Source: Corylus avellana (lineage: Eukaryota > Streptophyta > Magnoliopsida > Fagales > Betulaceae). From it: a stretch of DNA of 64,000 bases. The stretch spans positions 12,445,921 through 12,509,920 of the forward strand of contig NC_081543.1 in assembly GCF_901000735.1 (NCBI RefSeq). The letters run 5' to 3'. A program made the position numbers and the translations under genes. The notes below the pieces were generated by a model. It was given only the letters and a program-made list of their open reading frames with translations, was not told the origin of the DNA and searched no databases. This document shows positions 46,848 to 59,586 of this stretch, piece after piece. Positions within the stretch are counted from its first letter, which is position 1; each line of letters opens with the position of its first letter.

Positions 46848-49800
46848 TTAAGGCAAACAATGGCTAAGAAATGACTAATAATGAAAATGCTACAAAAAAT
46901 CCTATGGGTAGTGGTCAAAAAACGAGCTGATATGCTATAAAAAAAAAAATAATAATAATAATAACAACAATAATAATAACAAAGGCCTTTAATATATATA
47001 TATATATATATGTGAGGGCCAGCTTGGCAATTAATATAGACTGAAATTGTGTCCAAGAACCAAAAAAATAGGTCAATTTTTATTAATGTATCTTGTCATC
47101 AGTCTCTATCTTGTCCTTAATATAATAAGTTAATAACATGAATGTCATTAGTCCTTTATTTTATTTTATTTTTAAAAATATAATAATAATTAGGAGTATG
47201 CAGTACTTTAAGAAACATTTCTGTGTGCCAGGGTACTGAAAAATATGTGTATCTAAAGTGTACTTTCCTTAGAGCCACCAAACCTGCTTTGCGTTAGAAA
47301 AAAGAAAGAAGAAATGCACCAATTAGGTGAGAGATTCATTGTTGATAATGTATTTTAGTATAAACAACTTGCCTATTTTTTTTATTAATTAAATAAAGTG
47401 GCCTTTTTTTAATTAATTATATATATATGTGTGTATATATATATATATATATAATGGGTGGTTGAGCACAAAGAGGACATTCAATGGGATAAACTCTTCC
47501 AAAGGGCATCATGAAAATGTGGAGAATAGAGAGCGGTTGCTACCTTGCTATGGCTAATTAAAATATCAACGAACATCATTAAATATTAATAATAATTCCA
47601 AATTAATTGAGGGTCATTCCAAATGACTGAAAAACTAGGGGGTTGCCCAAAGTGATTGCATATATTAAGGCATGAGTTTGAATGACGGAATGAATTAGTA
47701 TAAATTATTTTGGTTTTTATTGATGTTTTGATGGAGTTGGGCTAGGCTATGACTCAGTCAGACTTAAAAGAACGCCTGCGATTTTTATTATCTAGGCTCC
47801 TCTAGTATGACTCTTACTAGGTAAGTGCTACTATGGTCACGCTCTAGTAGAATAGTAACAATTAGTCTCCCCCCGCTTGCCTTTTTGAATAGAAGAAAAC
47901 AAATTAAAAAAAAAAAATTGAAAAGAGTATTGTTAGAATATTAGAGTGTTTTGCATTGCAATTTCAAAAGCTAAAAGTATGATTTTAAATCAAATTGCAA
48001 ATGACGAAATCAATCATTTCTTATTATTGAAGTTTTTGTGATAGCGGATAATTTAATATGGTATTATAATCCTAATTCTATATTTTATCACCCATTTTCA
48101 TAAGTGGTGGATTAAAATATTAATTATAAATGATTGAATTGATCATTTTCTATTTGCTTATTCCTTTCAAGATAAGTGATAAATTTAACAAATATTATAT
48201 ATTCATATTCTTGTTGATGACCAACCAGCCTCCAACGATGTAAAATTTAATTCTACTTTATCTTCATTTCTCATAGAAAACTTAGAATGGACTGTTGAAA
48301 AAACTACACAACACCTAGACCAAATCCTCCTAATAGGCTATAATCGCACGCCTAGTCTTAGGTTCTTTAATAAATTGTTTGCAAATATTTTTATTTTTAA
48401 AATATGTTTTTTTTTTTAAAAAAAAAAAAAATTAAAAGGGAAGAAGGTAAATAATCAAAGCAATATGCTTGCAACTCCATCAATATTATATATGGATGCT
48501 TGTAGTTGTAGGTACTCTCGGTTGCTTTCCCTTTAAATTGGATTAGAGGTATAATATTGGGGAACTTAGGGTTTAGGTTTAACTACTTTTGATATCAATC
48601 CCAGAATATGGAGTGGGAAAAGAATTACTAGTGAAGCAACCTACAAATGCTTGTTGATAAGGATTCATACAATTTATTCTCATTCCCACTATAATATTGG
48701 TAGGTTGCTGATCTGACATTATTATTATTATTATTTCTTTAATTTTTTTTTTATCAAATTGTAATTTTAAAAATTACATTAATTTTGAGAGGATACAAAG
48801 AATACTCGGTATTCCTTTTAATATTACTCCATTAGTAAACAACAAACGCCCCACCCCCCCCCCAAAAAAAAATTATACCAATCAAAGGAGAATGCCCCAT
48901 ATCAGTCCAATAAAATAGATGTGAGATGAAGATGTAATATTTAGTATTAAATCTAACTTCAGACTTAAAAGGTGATAATTAGAAATAAAACTATAATGTT
49001 TATACTTTATATGATACAAATTTTCTACACACCAGTTTGTATGAAAGTCTTACAAACTAACGTCTACAAGCAACATATATCTCTTAACATGTGAAAAACA
49101 CATATTTTTAGTTTTTTAACATGGGAGCTAGTGTTGGATATTGACATGCAAGTAGAACCTAAATATCCCATATATTATGAATAGATGTTTCTTTTTGTTA
49201 AATATCATATAGTATTGTATATATAAACATTAGATAACCAAGTAGAGAAGGGTTGGAATGGACTTTAGATTTGATCCTATCCAAATCTTTTTTAAACCAA
49301 CGGATATTCTAATATCTTGAAATGTGTCACAAAAGAAAAGGGTTGCTTTAAGGACCATAATTTGCTCAAAGTATTTTTCTTTCTCTCTTTTTCTTATTTT
49401 CAAAACAAAAATATTAACAAACAACCTAAAAAAAAAAATTAAAATTATTTTCACATTTATATCACATTATAATTTTTTTCAAAAAAAAAAAAACACTTCT
49501 TAAAAAGTACTAACAAATGATGAACTTGACCTAATTTTCCCCTTGACATGAGACCAAAAACTAGTTTGGAATGTACATGTGGCCCAATCGACTCCCGTAG
49601 AGCCCACATGCATGCAACCCCCACTGGCCTAGTACTAGCTTGTCCAAACACGACTTCGAGGGGCAAGCAAGCCTGCCAAAACCCAAACTTGCGTGAAGTG
49701 CACTTCTAGGACGGGAAATTCGGTATTAGGCAACCATTCTCTATGAAAAGTGACATGTACACCTGCATAAGAAAGGTAGCCCACTAAAGGAAAAATGCCC

Positions 49801-50600
49801 GAACAAACTTTTTCAAAAGGCAGGTTTGTTGAGCCTCTAATAAAGGTAAAGCTACCAAACCCCCAAAAGGAAGGCGAATCACAATTTCCAATATAATTGA
49901 AACCTAAAATCAATGACTGATTAACGACAATTGTCTTAATCAAGCACACAACCAAAGCAGGACCAAGCTTATGTAAGGTTAGAAGGAAACTAGGTGCAAG
50001 TATGCCCTAATCTCTATTTATCTATTTCATTCTTCTATCAAGTTAGTTTATTGACTTATGCATCAAAGATGGTGCCCTCACCACCAACAACACACCACTC
50101 TAACTAATAGGTTTTGGGTAGTCACTATAATAATATAGTTCTTGATATGGACACTTCTACAATTGATTTAGTGCATAATTTTGTTAAGATGGTGTTCATT
50201 TAGGATATGCTTCAATGCAACATAGATTTATTTGATAATAATAATGTCAATTAGCTCTTTTATTTTACAATATGTGCTTCGCTGCAATGAGGAAGAACCT
50301 AATTAGTATCAAAACCTCAAAAGTCCAACAAAAAGATTGTGGAAAAAATAGTACATATATTACCAAATGACGACAAAAATCCTTGTAGGAATTACTTTTT
50401 ATTTTCATTCCTTTTTATTTTTAATTAAAAAAAAAAAAACCATTTTAAATTATCAGCCTGTTGTCGAACTTCCTTTATAAAGAGATAATTCAAGTAGGGG
50501 GTCCCTCCCTAGGGGGGTCCCTATACTAGGGGGAATCGTTGAATTCTAGTAGTATGCTTATTAGCTATTATTCCCCGATGCTTTTTAGTTCTTAGTTTTG
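46848..50600. other. Intergenic, microsatellites and decayed repeats
   Basis: TA-type microsatellites at 46,992-47,010 and 47,420-47,452. The dispersed TTAGAATATTAGAG... / AAGATAAGTGATAAATTTAA family at 47,935-48,200. A moderately GC-rich block at 49,500-49,960 has an open minus-strand frame of 106 codons that I cannot identify. No confident gene. Confidence 0.35.
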
Positions 50601-50619
50601 GTGGAATATTCTAGTTAAG

Positions 50620-50643
50620 ATGTTTTTGTGCCTTTTTGATCCG

Positions 50644-50679
<36 letters not shown>

Positions 50680-50940
50680 AAAATAATTAGAATATATTTT
50701 GATTTTATGTCTATTTATGTTTATTGTATAAATCAATTTAAGTCTACAACTATAAATAGAGTTTTATGTATTGTAAATAATCAAGTTAATGGACATAATG
50801 TAGCCTTAAGGGCAATTCAGATAATTAGAGTGATGGACATTAGTGTCTGACACCGAACCACTTATAATTTATTGCCTATATTTTGGCTCTCTTACTTCCG
50901 TTTTATATTTTTCCACAAACTTCATATGGTATCAGAATTT
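50620..50940 (+). mobile_element. Copia-like LTR end with primer site
   Basis: The primer-binding site TGGTATCAGAA lies at 50927-50937, two bases after a CA (50923-50924) that would end an LTR. Upstream are TATAAATAGAG (about 50,752), TTATGTATTGTAAATAATC and CTTACTTCCG..., a layout like the 3' part of a copia LTR. The LTR start could not be fixed. The TA microsatellite at 50,645-50,676 lies inside or just before it. After the PBS no gag is recognised. Confidence 0.5.
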
Positions 50941-52975
50941 TTTCATAATTACTTTATAAAAGCCTTTTCTTTAAGAGAAACCAAAATGAATTTCCCAAAA
51001 CTGTTTCTCTCTTTTGAGTTTGGGATAAATGAAACCAATAAAAGTAGCATGTTTGTAAAGTTTTCCTTTTGTTCCTTGAAAGCAGTTTTTTTTTTTCTTT
51101 TTTCTTCCTTAAGAAAAACCTATGTTTATTAGATTGTTTTTTTGATTGGTAGCTGATATTTAAAAACATGTTCTTGTTAGATATGGTCATCAAAGCATGT
51201 TCCTTTCTAATTCCCAAGTGGGGGAACAAGGAATTTTCCCTATTCCCTAATCCCCAAACCTAGGCAACAAAAAGAAGAAATTTTAAAAGACAAAAAAGCA
51301 TATTGAAAGTTGTCAGAGACAAGTGTCTATACAAATATACCTTTTCCTTTATCCTTACTACTTTAATAGAGGACATTTCACCACTAAGCACTTATTTAAT
51401 CCCTTCATGCACAAAGTTGCAATATCAAAGGCCCATTATGTAACCTAGCCATTCAACCAACAAAAAATAAATTAGAAAAAGGGCTAAGACTTATGCATGG
51501 AGGTATCAAATAGCTAGTTAAGCTGTTGAAATTTTTTAATTCAACATTATCAATATTTTTGTATGTATCTTAGACTATCTAGAAAATCTAGAAAATAGTT
51601 GAAATATCTAGAAAATATCTAGAAAATATAGATTAGCTCTATCAACTACCAAGTGTGACATATGACCCCGTCAACTACCAGCAAAAAGAAAAAAAAAATT
51701 ATATTAGCCAAACACGTTAAATTATACCAAAAAACATGACACGGAAGTTCCAATTTTTATGGAAAAGTATGAAAATAATCTGACCAAATTACCCTTAGGT
51801 GATTCAGGGCGGCTGAGTCACCCCCAAACACTTTTTTGTGGCCATCCCCCATTTATTACGTTTTAAAAATAAACCTGAGTATTACTGCTATGTTTTTGAG
51901 TGTAACTGCAACAAAATTTTTATCTATAATTTTTTTTTTTAAAAAAAAAATCATTTCTATCACCACAAGTAAACACAACCAAAGCATGTAACATTAATGC
52001 ACACATTCAAATGAGCATCATAGTCTAGCTCCATCCTAAGTACATACTCATCCAAATGAGTCTTAATACAAACCATCAAAGTTTGACTCGAATTACGACT
52101 AGGTACATGTAGCCAAATATTGTTCATAAGCATTGTGTATTTCTAAATATAATATTATAAGTCATGTAAGCAAAATATTGCATGAAATAATATTTTTCAA
52201 TATAAGAAGGCATAAAGTCATGTTAATGTGCTCAAGTCTTCCCTAGAAGACCCAGTTGTAGCGGGCGTTGCGCATAGCGAGCTATTACCTAGTTGATCAA
52301 CCAAATCAGACTTTGGATGACTCACTCAACTAGTGATAGCCGTACCTTTTTAATCAATTATACGTTTCTACTCATTCTAAGACCATGTATTGCTCAAGTT
52401 AATAGACTAATGATGGATCAAATATAAAGACTCATTTTGATACACCTAAACTAGTGAGTAAGACCCATCAACATCATGATCATTCGAATTCCCTTCAACC
52501 AAAATAATGGAGGATATGATCATTAACTATTACAATATAAATTAAATGATTAAATTAATCTCTTTTTCAGTGTTTAAACTTTTAGGATAAAAAGTAATTT
52601 AAAATTTACCTCTTTCTAACTCCACATTCAATAATAATCACCATTAACAAATGACTTGATATTCAAATGATTTGGCAACATCATTGCATTAATGTTTGCA
52701 AGTTCAACAATCCGAGCAAATAAAAAACCAGGTATATAGCCTGAGGAATTTATGAGAATGCACATGCAATTAATCTGTTTTTGGTAATCACGTAATTCAT
52801 ACATATTTTGAACAAAATCATATTTGACAAAACCCAAAAAAAAAAAATCCATATATTCTGAGTGAAGAAGTTGATGGGGATCGGGCCGGTTCAAATGCAA
52901 TTACAGTTGAAAATACCCAACTATTTATACATTAGAAATCAGCCCAAACATCTCTAACTAACACAATCCATTCAG
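50941..52975. other. Intergenic, no gene seen
   Basis: Contains CTAGAAAATATCTAGAAAAT-type short repeats at 51,577-51,630 and a copy of the dispersed ATTAAATGATTAAATTAAT family at 52,500-52,615. No coding region is supported. Confidence 0.35.
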
Positions 52976-54303
52976 TTGGGCAGTTGGGCCCAAAACTCAC
53001 GTGATCCACGTGTCCAACAAAGCCCAAGAATCTATCTAATCAGCCCATGCCGTTTCATGAGAGTCCTGCTATACGGCAGACCGGATCCTTTTTTTTTTAA
53101 AAAAAAAAAAAATTAATTAACAAATTTTTTTTTTTGGAAAAAACGAGCTCCTCTCTCTCTCACTTTTTCTCTTGCCACATTTTCAGACGAAGCTTTCTCT
53201 CTCTCTTTTCTCTTCCATCTCCATCTCCACTCACCGACGGTAGGCCACCGGAGACCATGAACGTCGAGAATCGCTGACGTCCCACCTACATCTCCGGTGA
53301 CGATCAACCACCGTCAAAATCCCCAAAATCCCCAAATCTCGAAATCCCCAACCCACCGTCAAAATCGATCTTACCTCTCCCCCATCGACGGCCGCCCACC
53401 ACCGAGCGCCGGTGACGACCAACCACCCACACGCACAGGTTTTCTCTCTCTCTCTCTCCCCCTCTCTCTCATTCCCACACTGCTCGGCGTCGTGGTCTCC
53501 GGTGGCTGTCCGTCGGTGAGGGCAGGGGGCAGAGGTACACACTGCTCGGCGTTCGTAGTTTCCGATGCCGGCCGTCGGTGAAGGGAGAGAGAAGAGGAAA
53601 GAGTGAGAAAGAGGGAGAGATTTGATTGATAACCTAATTTTTATTTTTATTTTTTTAGTCTGGACGTGGCCTTGGGCAGACGTTGGGACTACCGGCGTCT
53701 GCCGTATGATTCTACTTGTTTCGATTCATTACGGCTCATTTCCTTATTTCATTTCACGCTTCCCTTTATTTGCCCTTACGGTCTTACCCTCTCTTTCTCT
53801 TCTAACGCCTCTTCCACAACGTCTCTTTCGCTCTTTTTTAAATTAATCTTGGCTCAAGGAAGTAATCTTAGGTCCGGATTGGGAAACAGGTAATTCCTGG
53901 TCATTTAGCCCACTTTTTTTTTTTTGATTTGCTTGGTTATGTTATTTTTGGTGTATAATATTTCGTAATTTAGTAGGATGATTTGTTCTTATTCATCTTT
54001 TCACCATCTTAATTTAGGCAATGCTGATTTGTTCTTATTCATCTTTTCACCATCTTAATTCAGGCAATATTTATTTGCTTGGTTATGTTGTTTTTGGTGT
54101 ATATTATTTGATTTTAATTAGGCGTTGTATTGCCTGTCTGTTTCGGTTTGTTGCTGTGTTTGATTACTATATATATGGTTGAAGATTTATTGTATTCCAT
54201 CTTGAATTGTTTTTAGGATTTCGTGTTGAGATTTTTGACTGACGGATTCCGGCACCCAACATTAACCAATCTATCTAAACCAGCAGCCTCTAAAGCCCTC
54301 TAC
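52976..54303 (+). promoter_or_regulatory. Promoter and 5' UTR (with intron) of the WTF9-like gene
   Basis: Two ACGTG elements lie close together (CACGTGATCCACGTG, about 52,999-53,013). From 53,150 the strand is pyrimidine-rich with CT repeats (53,150-53,215 and 53,440-53,470), as in plant 5' UTRs. A probable UTR intron runs from the GTAATT donor at 53890 to the TTTTTAG acceptor at 54215-54216. Joined at these sites, the coding frame meets a TAG just upstream in the first exon, so translation most likely begins at the ATG at 54304. The intron holds a 45-bp tandem duplication. Confidence 0.55.
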
Positions 54304-55551
54304 ATGTTCATCACCAACTCCACCTCCAAAACCCTCAAAAAGCTACTCTCTTCCTCTCAAAAATCAGTATTTTCCTTCCTATGCCAGCCTCAAAACCCTC
54401 CCTATACACACACCCAAAAATGCCACTATGTAGATGTGTACATGAAGTGGAAGAAAGACTCGTACTATGACTCTATAGAGCACATCCACAGGTCCATAGA
54501 ACTCAAACCGATTGTTTCCTTGAAAAACTGCATAGCCCAAGACCCTAATGGTTGCATCCCAATCTCTGAAGTCTCGAAGAGGGGACTAGAGTTGGGTGTG
54601 CCCATGAAGGTTGCAAGGTTCTTGAGGCAATACCCAGCAATCTTTGAGGAATTTACGGGTCCCCAATATAACCTGCCTTGGTTTAGGCTGACCCCAGAAG
54701 CTGCTGAGATTGATAGAGAGGAGAAAAGGGTCTTTGAGGAACGCAGGGATGATTTGAAGGATAGGCTGAAGAGGTTGATTTTGATGAGTAAAGGGAAAGT
54801 TTTGCCTTTGAAAATTATTCAGGGAATGCAGTGGTATTTGGGTTTGCCTGAGGATTTTTTAAGATACTTAGAAGTGAATCATGATGAGTCTTTTACTCTT
54901 GTGGAGATTGAAGATGGGTTGAAAGGTTTGGTTGTTGAGGATGAGGAGAAGGTATTGTCCGTGGTGCAGAGAAATGCTATGAAAAGAGGGGCGTATTTCG
55001 GGGGGACAATGGAGGCAATTGAGTTTTCACTTTTCCCTTCAAAGGGTTTGAGGGTGAGGAGGAAGATTGAAGATTGGTTAAAGGAGTTTCAAAAGCTTCC
55101 TTATGTTTCACCCTATGAGGATTTTTCACATTTGGACCCAGATAGTGAGATAGCGGAGAAGCGGGTTGTGGGGTTTCTTCATGAGTTGCTTAGTCTCTTT
55201 GTTGACCATTCGGCAGAGAGGAAGAAGCTTCTATGCCTTAAGAAATATTTTGGGTTGCCTCAAAAAGTTCACAAGGCATTTGAGAGGCATCTCCATATGT
55301 TTTATTTGTCTTTGAGGAACAAGACTTGTACTGCAATACTTAAGGAGGCTTACAATGATAAGTCCGCTATAGAGAAGCATCCACTGCTGAAGGTGAGAAA
55401 AAAGTATATCAGGTTGATGAAGGAATCGGAGTTGATTTTGAAGAAAAGAAGATTCAGCAATTGGTTTGTCAATCGTGAGAATATGAAGTTGGATTTGGAT
55501 TTGGATGCCGCGGATGAAGAGAGAAGAGAGATGCCAGATTGTTCTTTGTAA
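54304..55551 (+). CDS. WTF9: PORR-domain organelle RNA-binding splicing factor (WTF9-like)
   Basis: A single coding exon of 415 codons from the first in-frame ATG. The plant organelle RNA recognition (PORR, formerly DUF860) domain covers about residues 43-380: VDVYMKWKKD at the start, then YNLPWFRLTPEA, LKRLILMSKGKVLPL, and near the end EKRVVGFLHELLSLFV and LKKYFGLPQKVHKAFERH. The last pieces are hallmarks of the WTF family. The Arabidopsis WTF9 protein is needed for splicing of group II introns in mitochondrial rpl2 and ccmFc transcripts; the resemblance to it is from memory. The first 42 residues are rich in S, T, K and free of acid residues, in keeping with a mitochondrial presequence. The C-terminus (from about 385) is highly charged. 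The frame is open upstream to 54223 but only from a GTG, so the longer start is not used here. Confidence 0.9.
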   Translation: MFITNSTSKTLKKLLSSSQKSVFSFLCQPQNPPYTHTQKCHYVDVYMKWKKDSYYDSIEHIHRSIELKPIVSLKNCIAQDPNGCIPISEVSKRGLELGVPMKVARFLRQYPAIFEEFTGPQYNLPWFRLTPEAAEIDREEKRVFEERRDDLKDRLKRLILMSKGKVLPLKIIQGMQWYLGLPEDFLRYLEVNHDESFTLVEIEDGLKGLVVEDEEKVLSVVQRNAMKRGAYFGGTMEAIEFSLFPSKGLRVRRKIEDWLKEFQKLPYVSPYEDFSHLDPDSEIAEKRVVGFLHELLSLFVDHSAERKKLLCLKKYFGLPQKVHKAFERHLHMFYLSLRNKTCTAILKEAYNDKSAIEKHPLLKVRKKYIRLMKESELILKKRRFSNWFVNRENMKLDLDLDAADEERREMPDCSL

Positions 55552-57527
55552 ATGAATTTTTCCCTTAACATTTAAATTAGGTATTATATGGTCTAAGATA
55601 AAAAAGAGCTTCCGGAGTAGGACTATTGCAGACCCTAATTACAGGCTAATTAGCAGCAGATTGGCAATTCAAGGTGGCGCTTTTCAGCACGTCCTTGGTC
55701 CGGTCCTAGAGGTATTTCTTTGATTTGTAGCTTTTGTGTTTGGTTCTTCTAGTCAGGACTTACTATCAACTAATTATTCCCATCGATGTATATGATAAGT
55801 TTAGATTAACTTGTAAGACATGACCTTAGCAAATTCAATGGATATACAGTCTTTTGACATCTTGTGGCAAATTTTACTGTTAATTCTAGCTGCCATCCTG
55901 TTTCTTGATTAGAAGCATTTTGTTGTATTTCATGGTAGATTACCTTTGGCACATTTTCTTTATGAGTGATAAAAATGTTAGAAATTACATTTTTATCTTA
56001 CAATTATTTTATCATGTTATGACGATGTTAATTCGTCTTTAGATTGGTCATTATTAAAAATAAAATTTAAAAAGTTGATTGGCACCAACAAGTCAACAAA
56101 TAAAATAATAGCGAAATAAAAATGTGGTCCTTATTCGATCAGTCCTCCCGTAATGATATTGATTTGACAAGAAAAAATCATTTATTATATATGTTTAAGA
56201 TCTATATTATCAAGCACAAAGCAAAGGCTCGATCGTGAAGACAGTTGTGTATTCCAATACATGCACAACTTGTGACCGTCCGTCCAGTGTATATGAAATC
56301 GATGCAAACGAGAGGCTCGCGAACCCTCCCACCAACCCTCGGATCAAAAATCATAACTTAATTGACGGTCTAAAACTTGAATGAAAGTTCCTTTAAGAAC
56401 TGGTCCAAATCCCTCATCGGAGGATCAAGTTGTTTCTTCATTTCCGACTTACTTTCTCAGTTTGATGGCGCGCTTCATCGGATGTCTCGCTCTTCCCTCT
56501 TTTAATATGAACAGAAGGCCGAATGGTATTTTGGATCAAGGAATTAACCTCAACTTAAAAATGGATGGTTTCGGGAAAAAGGTATTTCTTATTTTACCTT
56601 GATTATTATCTATATAAAACAAATTATAAGAACTTAATATCCGAGAATTTGTTAAAACCTTTTATTTTATTTTTTTCTAAGCAATAGTCAAAGAATCCTC
56701 CAAAGTAAGTATTTAATGGAGTTTTCGAGTTTGGAAGTCATCCATAATAAGTTGGAAATTTTCAAACTAGTTTGACCTTTAAAAACTAATCACCATCTGT
56801 TATGCTAACTAAATTACAAAATTAGTTGGTCAAATTTATCTATCAGATACAGTGTCGGTGTGGAACAATCCAAAGGTTAAATGCCGTTGCTCTTTTCGGA
56901 CATTTGGTAATCATTTGTGTTAGTTTGAATTGATGAAAGTTTAGAAACCATATAGTTTTTGTCAAACAATTAGAAACCAAAAAGTAAATAGTTATTTAGA
57001 AGTTTGATCTTTTTTCTATTTGGCCAAGTTATTACGTTAAAGCTTACTTAAAATAAACGACTTGAATGGGTGATGACTCAATTAGACATATAACCTTAAA
57101 CATCCATCACTGGTTCCTTTCTTATGACAACGGCAGTGGACCAACACGCAATTATGGTAGCTTTGAACGGAATGCAAAGGCTGCGGTAAATTGTAATTGT
57201 ATGTATATATATATATATATATATACATATAATCTTATAAATGGGTCGTATAATCTTATAAATGGGTCGAGTTATGATTGACATATACAGTCTTATACAC
57301 ATACCTCCATATGTGACATTTAAAGGTTGACAATTTTTGACATAATTCACAAAATTAGTGAGTTAGAATTTAGTTGTCTTAATTTAATGAATTGAGTTAA
57401 AGTTGAATAATATAGTTTTATATCCTTATGTCGACACGCGAACATGAATTATCATCCCGACTTTCTGCTATATATGTGAATATTTGTTGATTGATGAAAT
57501 TTTATATACAATAATTTCCTTACAGCT
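55552..57527. other. WTF9 3' UTR and intergenic DNA
   Basis: The 3' UTR probably covers the first few hundred bases. A frame of 73 codons from 56,381 is preceded and followed by nothing coding and is unrecognised. 57,060-57,450 has the dispersed repeat with two copies of ATAATCTTATAAATGGGTCG (57,228 and 57,249) and a TA microsatellite at 57,203-57,225. Confidence 0.35.
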
Positions 57528-58800
57528 TGTAAAGGATAATAACAAGAAGGTTGATTATACCCTACAGAAGCCTACACAGGAAGTTGATACAAAGTTTAAA
57601 CTGAGATAAACTCAAAGTTTAAACTTAGATAAACTTGTTATCTTAGATAAGGCTTGCTATCTTAGATAAGGTTGTTACATTAGATTAGGTCTCTCATCTC
57701 TTCAATAATTGTAAATTCTTATCTTCTTAGATAAGTTGTAATATTTCAAATGTAAATTGTATACATTCTATAAATACAAACAATCAATGCTCAATTGAGT
57801 AAGGTAGAATATTCAAATATATTATTATTATAACATGGTATCAGAGCCAATTGTGACTCACGTTTCTCACATGGCTTCCTCTTCAATCAACTCCTCGATC
57901 CGCTGCCCTCCATAGCTTGCAAAACAAACTGCTTTCAACACAAATTGAAATCCGATAGCTATCGCCTCTGAAAAATACTGGTTGTCCTTCAATTGAAGGG
58001 AGTTGATGTGTATGGTTATGTGGATGGCGCCACCACCACCGTAGAAGTTCTCCACCACCTTTGCAGCCGGCACAATCACTATCATTTGAATTGCATTGGC
58101 AGCTTCAGGACCAATCGATCCTCGGAGTACATTCAAATGGGCAATGGTGATGGAGTACCCCTTGCACACATTGGGGACACCCACCTATCCTCATCCTTCA
58201 TCTCTTTTCTTTTACATAATATCCTTCACCTGCCCTCCATAACCAAAAACCTTCTCCCAGTTCATAAACTTACTCTTGATACTAACTCTTACATTGAATT
58301 TCACCTTTGATATTTTCTTGTGAATGAAGAGGGGTCCGGAAAAATCCTCCTCTGCTGGCTGAATGAAAAGGGGATATATAAACTTCCCTCATCCGTGTGT
58401 CTTCGTCCACCGGCCCTACTGGGCTTCGATGATCAATTGGTCCTGAAGCTGCCAATGCGTATATGTTGAGTTGGCAGTGATAGTAATTGTACCAGCTGCA
58501 GAGGTGGTGGAGAACTTCTATGGAGCAGTTACGAAGCCATCCACATAACTTCAACTCCCTTCAATTGAGGGACAACCTGTGTTTTCCAGAGCCGATAGTT
58601 ATTGGCTTTTAATTTGTGTTGAAAGCAGTTTTGCAACCTATGCGGGGCAGGGAAAGCCATGTGAGAGATGTGAGTCACTTTAATACCATGTAAGAATAGC
58701 AATATGTTTGAATATTCTGCCTTACTTAAATTGAGCATTGGCCGTTTGTATTTATAGAATGTATACAATTTATATTTGAAATAATGTAACAAAGATAACA
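57528..58800. mobile_element. Copia relic with two 5' ends facing each other
   Basis: Left part, plus strand: LTR of about 308 bp, TG at 57528 to CA at 57835, with a TATA-like CTATAAATAC near 57,770; PBS TGGTATCAGAGCC at 57836-57848; then the beginning of gag. Right part, minus strand: the same 3' LTR portion (58689 to about 58,800), a worn PBS (TGGTATTA) and the same gag start, where NNYRLWKTQVVPQLKGVEV can be read. The inverted match runs about 57,690-58,123 against 58,425-58,800. The 300 bp between them encode part of a pre-integrase region (LHNILHLPSITKNLLPVHKL). Stops and deletions show it is dead. Confidence 0.75.
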
Positions 58801-59586
58801 AGCCTAATTAACACAGATGTTTAAGCCAAATCCAAAAAACTATCATCCACCTTGAAATTGTCGATACGTCCTTATCAACAATTATTAATTAATCAAAGAT
58901 TCAAAATTGGGACCATATTATAATATCAAAGGCAATTGAGACTTGAGAGACAGCGATTAAAGGCAATTGCCGCAAGGACAAGTAATAACCAACGACTAAT
59001 TCAATCCCTCTCTCTCTCTCTCTCTCTATAATAATAATAATAATAATCAATCTATAAAGTGCGCTCATAATCAGGAGCCTCTAATTTCGTAAAAGCAAGA
59101 ACAAAGAGGAGTAATTAATGAAAATCCCTGATAATAATTTGTTATTTTTTTTAAAAAAATCTTTGACTAATTTTCTTATTCAATGGAAGCTAGCGGGGCT
59201 GTAAAAGGCTATTTTTCTTATCACATATTAATATATTATCAGGACAATGAAACCTATTTTTCTTATAAAATATTAGAATTCCATGTCATAATTTTGTGAT
59301 TTATTTTTGTCATTAATTTACTTATTGTATGCTCATATGGCCTATAAATAAATTTCCATACTCTACAGTCTACAATAAAGTAAATTGAATAAAAGATGTA
59401 ACTCTATGAGGTATTATTACCCTAAAGTAAAAGTAAATTTCTAAGCCGAATTATTTTTATTTTTTTGTTCCCTCTCTTCCTCTCTTCTCTAAATATCCTT
59501 CTATTATTTTATTTTAATTTATATTTTATCAGATCGTCTATTGGCTATTGAAAACTGTTTTCTAAAAAAAAAAAAAAAAATTTTTT
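58801..59586. other. Intergenic, CT and TAA microsatellites
   Basis: (CT)n at about 59,008-59,027 followed at once by (AAT)n at 59,029-59,047. Poly-A at 59,563-59,580. No gene. Confidence 0.4.

Noticed and set aside
49635..49955. 106-codon minus-strand frame in a GC-richer block
   Set aside because: Looks protein-like in composition but matches nothing I know and lacks exon context; likely a transposon fragment, left unnamed.
54223..54303. Longer start for the WTF9-like protein at 54223
   Set aside because: The codon is GTG, and an in-frame stop precedes it in the probable first UTR exon; the first ATG is at 54304.
56381..56602. 73-codon plus-strand frame
   Set aside because: No known domain, isolated, and surrounded by AT-rich repeat DNA.
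57836..57848. TGGTATCAGAGCC-type words as tRNA genes
   Set aside because: They are primer sites complementary to the 3' end of initiator tRNA-Met beside LTRs; no cloverleaf around them. No tRNA gene was found in the window.
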